A DNA stretch of 64,000 nucleotides from NCBI RefSeq assembly GCF_014197105.1, contig NZ_JACIEV010000007.1, positions 1 to 64,000 on the forward strand, written 5' to 3'. This DNA is from Sphingomonas jinjuensis. GTDB taxonomy: Bacteria > Pseudomonadota > Alphaproteobacteria > Sphingomonadales > Sphingomonadaceae. Positions 62,651 through 64,000 of the stretch are shown piece after piece (the stretch's first letter is position 1; each line of letters begins with the position of its first letter). The notes under the pieces are model-generated. The model was not told where the DNA came from. It did not search any database and saw only the letters and a list, made by a program, of their open reading frames with translations. Position numbers and translations under genes: made by a program.

Positions 62651-62812
62651 ATGACCAAGCAGTCCAACAAGCCCGGCGGCGACTTTCGCGACGACGGCAA
62701 AGTGCGCGACGCCGGCGACGAGCAGGCGGTGAAGAATCAGGGCCAGGTGAAACCGGAGGACTATCCCGATCCCGCCAGCGGCGACCTGGTGACGGGCACG
62801 ATGAAGGAATAA
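62651..62812 (+). CDS. Small acidic hydrophilic protein
   Basis: The 53-residue product starts MTKQSNKPGGDFRDDGKVRD and ends DLVTGTMKE. It is polar throughout, with no hydrophobic segment. A strong GAGGAG ribosome binding site ahead of the ATG supports it. Function unknown. Confidence 0.55.
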   Translation: MTKQSNKPGGDFRDDGKVRDAGDEQAVKNQGQVKPEDYPDPASGDLVTGTMKE

Positions 62813-62828
62813 GATCTCAGCCAACAGC

Positions 62829-62912
62829 CGTCATGCCGAACTCGTTTCGGCATCTCGTCGTATCGAAGGTCCATCTTACGCGAAGATGCTGAAGCAAGTT
62901 CAGCATGACGGT
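62829..62912. repeat. Paired-hairpin repeat, family A, copy 7
   Basis: The left arm TGCCGAActcgtTTCGGCA and the right arm TGCTGAAgcaagTTCAGCA carry different, each internally compensated, stems. It lies between the small acidic gene and the convergent trmL. Confidence 0.8.
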
Positions 62913-62923
62913 TCGGGGCGGTG

Positions 62924-63373
62924 TTAGCCCGGCCACCCGCCCGTCTGCCGCAGCGCCTCCGCCGCGACGATTCCGGCCGACACCGACAGGTTCATCGACC
63001 GCACGCCCGGTGCCATCGGAATCACCACGCGCGCATCGGCGCGGGCGTGGACCTCCTCCGGCACCCCGGCGCTCTCGCGCCCGAACAGCAATACGTCGTC
63101 CGCGCCGAAGGCAAAGTCGTGCAGCGGCGTCGCCCCGCGGGTCGTCAGCAGGACGAGGCGCCCCGCCAGCCGGTCGACGAAGGCATCCCAGTCGCCATGC
63201 CGGGTCACCGCGACATGGTCGATATAGTCCATCGCCGCGCGCGCCACACGCTTGTCATCCCACTGGAAACCCATCGGCTCGATCAGGTCGAGGCCGATGC
63301 CGAGACATGCCGCGGTGCGCATCACCGCGCCGACATTGCCGGCGATATCGGGTTGGTAGAGCGCTATCCGCAT
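62924..63373 (-). CDS. trmL: tRNA (cytidine(34)-2'-O)-methyltransferase
   Basis: The 149-residue SPOUT methyltransferase starts MRIALYQPDIAGNVGAVMRT and has the knot motifs LLFGRESAGVPEE, VVIPMAPGVRSMNLSVSAGIVAAEAL. This is the short TrmL form that modifies the wobble base of tRNA(Leu). I chose the ATG at 63373; the longer frame upstream does not match the family. Confidence 0.93.
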   Translation of the reverse strand: MRIALYQPDIAGNVGAVMRTAACLGIGLDLIEPMGFQWDDKRVARAAMDYIDHVAVTRHGDWDAFVDRLAGRLVLLTTRGATPLHDFAFGADDVLLFGRESAGVPEEVHARADARVVIPMAPGVRSMNLSVSAGIVAAEALRQTGGWPG

Positions 63374-63546
63374 CGCATTGCCTGGTCCTTGGGCAGCTTC
63401 GAGCCCAAAATGCTGTTGGCAAAGCGTGTCGCCAATGTCTATCAGGCCCAAGCCCGTACGTGGGGACGGACGGGGATGGTGGGGATGATCCGGCGCTTTG
63501 CGAAGCGGCGAACCCGCCAGTCTGAAGGGTTTAAGGGTTCTAGCGA
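63374..63546. promoter_or_regulatory. Divergent promoter region of trmL and petA
   Basis: The 173-bp gap between the divergent genes holds a TTGGC...GCCAA inverted repeat at about 63415-63435 and the sequence AAGGG ahead of the petA start. No exact promoter boxes are claimed. Confidence 0.3.
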
Positions 63547-64000
63547 ATGGCGACTGTCGACGACATGGTTCCTCCCGGCGAAGATCCGGCGCCCTATCAC
63601 GAGCATGTCGACGACCCCCGCCGTCGTGATTTCATCAATATCGCCGCGGTCTCGTTCGCCGGGGTCGGCGCGGTCGCGATCGTGCTGCCGCTGATCAACC
63701 AGATGAACCCGTCCGCCGACGTGCTCGCGGCGTCGACCACCGAGGTCGACGTGTCGAAGATCGCGTCGGGTCAGGCGATCAAGACCAGCTTCCGCAAGCA
63801 GCCGCTGTTCGTGCGCAACCTGACGCCGAAGGAGATCGCCGAGGCGAATGCCGTCGACGTCGGCTCGCTGCGCGACCCGCAGACGCTGGCCGAGCGGACC
63901 AAGCCCGGCAAGGAAAACTGGCTGATCACGCTCGGCGTGTGCACCCACCTGGGCTGCGTGCCGCTGGGCGCGGGCGAGGGCGAGAACAAGGGCCCGTTCG
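63547..64000 (+). CDS. petA: Rieske iron-sulfur subunit of cytochrome bc1 (partial)
   Basis: The first 151 residues are present and the gene runs off the window. A Tat-type N-terminus (DDPRRRDFINIAAVSF) and membrane helix (about 30-50) are followed by the head domain. The first Rieske cluster motif CTHLGC is at Cys132, His134 and Cys137; the second motif must lie beyond the edge. The protein passes electrons from ubiquinol to cytochrome c1 in the cytoplasmic membrane. The cytochrome b and c1 genes are expected to follow. Confidence 0.95.
   Translation, partial: MATVDDMVPPGEDPAPYHEHVDDPRRRDFINIAAVSFAGVGAVAIVLPLINQMNPSADVLAASTTEVDVSKIASGQAIKTSFRKQPLFVRNLTPKEIAEANAVDVGSLRDPQTLAERTKPGKENWLITLGVCTHLGCVPLGAGEGENKGPF

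Noticed and set aside
1-64000. tRNA or rRNA genes
   Set aside because: I looked in the larger gaps for cloverleaf-type sequence with GGTTCGAATCC-like T arms and found none; a tRNAscan-SE run would settle this.

Overview
The window reads as a chromosomal segment of a high-GC alphaproteobacterium of the Sphingomonas group. The evidence is the density of TonB-dependent receptors, a GcrA cell-cycle regulator, the alphaproteobacterial ATP synthase Fo order (I-a-c-b'-b), the argD-argF-hslO run, a Tat-type Rieske subunit, and frequent ATGA/GTGA overlaps between neighbouring genes. No rRNA, tRNA, CRISPR array, insertion sequence or transposase gene was recognised.

The left half (about 1-34 kb) is mostly accessory. 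After the tail of a probably frame-broken outer-membrane protein comes a phosphorus-scavenging operon: TonB receptor, beta-propeller phytase and alkaline phosphatase. It is preceded by three 11-bp-spaced TCAT repeats that look like a Pho box. Next are a serralysin-type RTX metalloprotease, two small genes, and a glycan locus: GH3 enzyme, TonB receptor, (alpha/alpha)6-type glycosidase, and a flavin-dependent halogenase. The halogenase shares its stop tetranucleotide with a convergent DUF6445 gene that carries a 2OG-Fe(II) oxygenase-like H-x-D...H...R pattern. Two cyclic-di-GMP enzymes, a two-component system divergent from an OB-fold/polyproline protein, a GH29 fucosidase, an EF-hand protein and an AT-richer islet with an unrecognised lipoprotein complete this half, up to radC.

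The right half (about 31-64 kb) is mainly housekeeping: a ydbH-ynbE-ydbL-like envelope lipid-transport module, ATP synthase Fo genes, uvrC, recO, leuB, a PMT-family glycosyltransferase, metZ-apaG, a LysR regulator, gcrA, parE, argD-argF-hslO, queC-queE, lipB, hemF, trmL and the start of the cytochrome bc1 operon (petA, cut by the window end).

The right half is littered with intergenic paired-hairpin repeats (REPIN/BIME-like) of several sequence families. By eye none occurs left of 34.7 kb. In the commonest family the stems show compensatory changes between copies. A three-hairpin segment ending in an intrinsic terminator just upstream of queC is the best candidate for an undescribed structured RNA. 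Other points worth following are the halogenase/oxygenase pair, the putative Pho box, a methionine-rich lipoprotein, and a perfect hairpin that covers the stop codons of two convergent genes.
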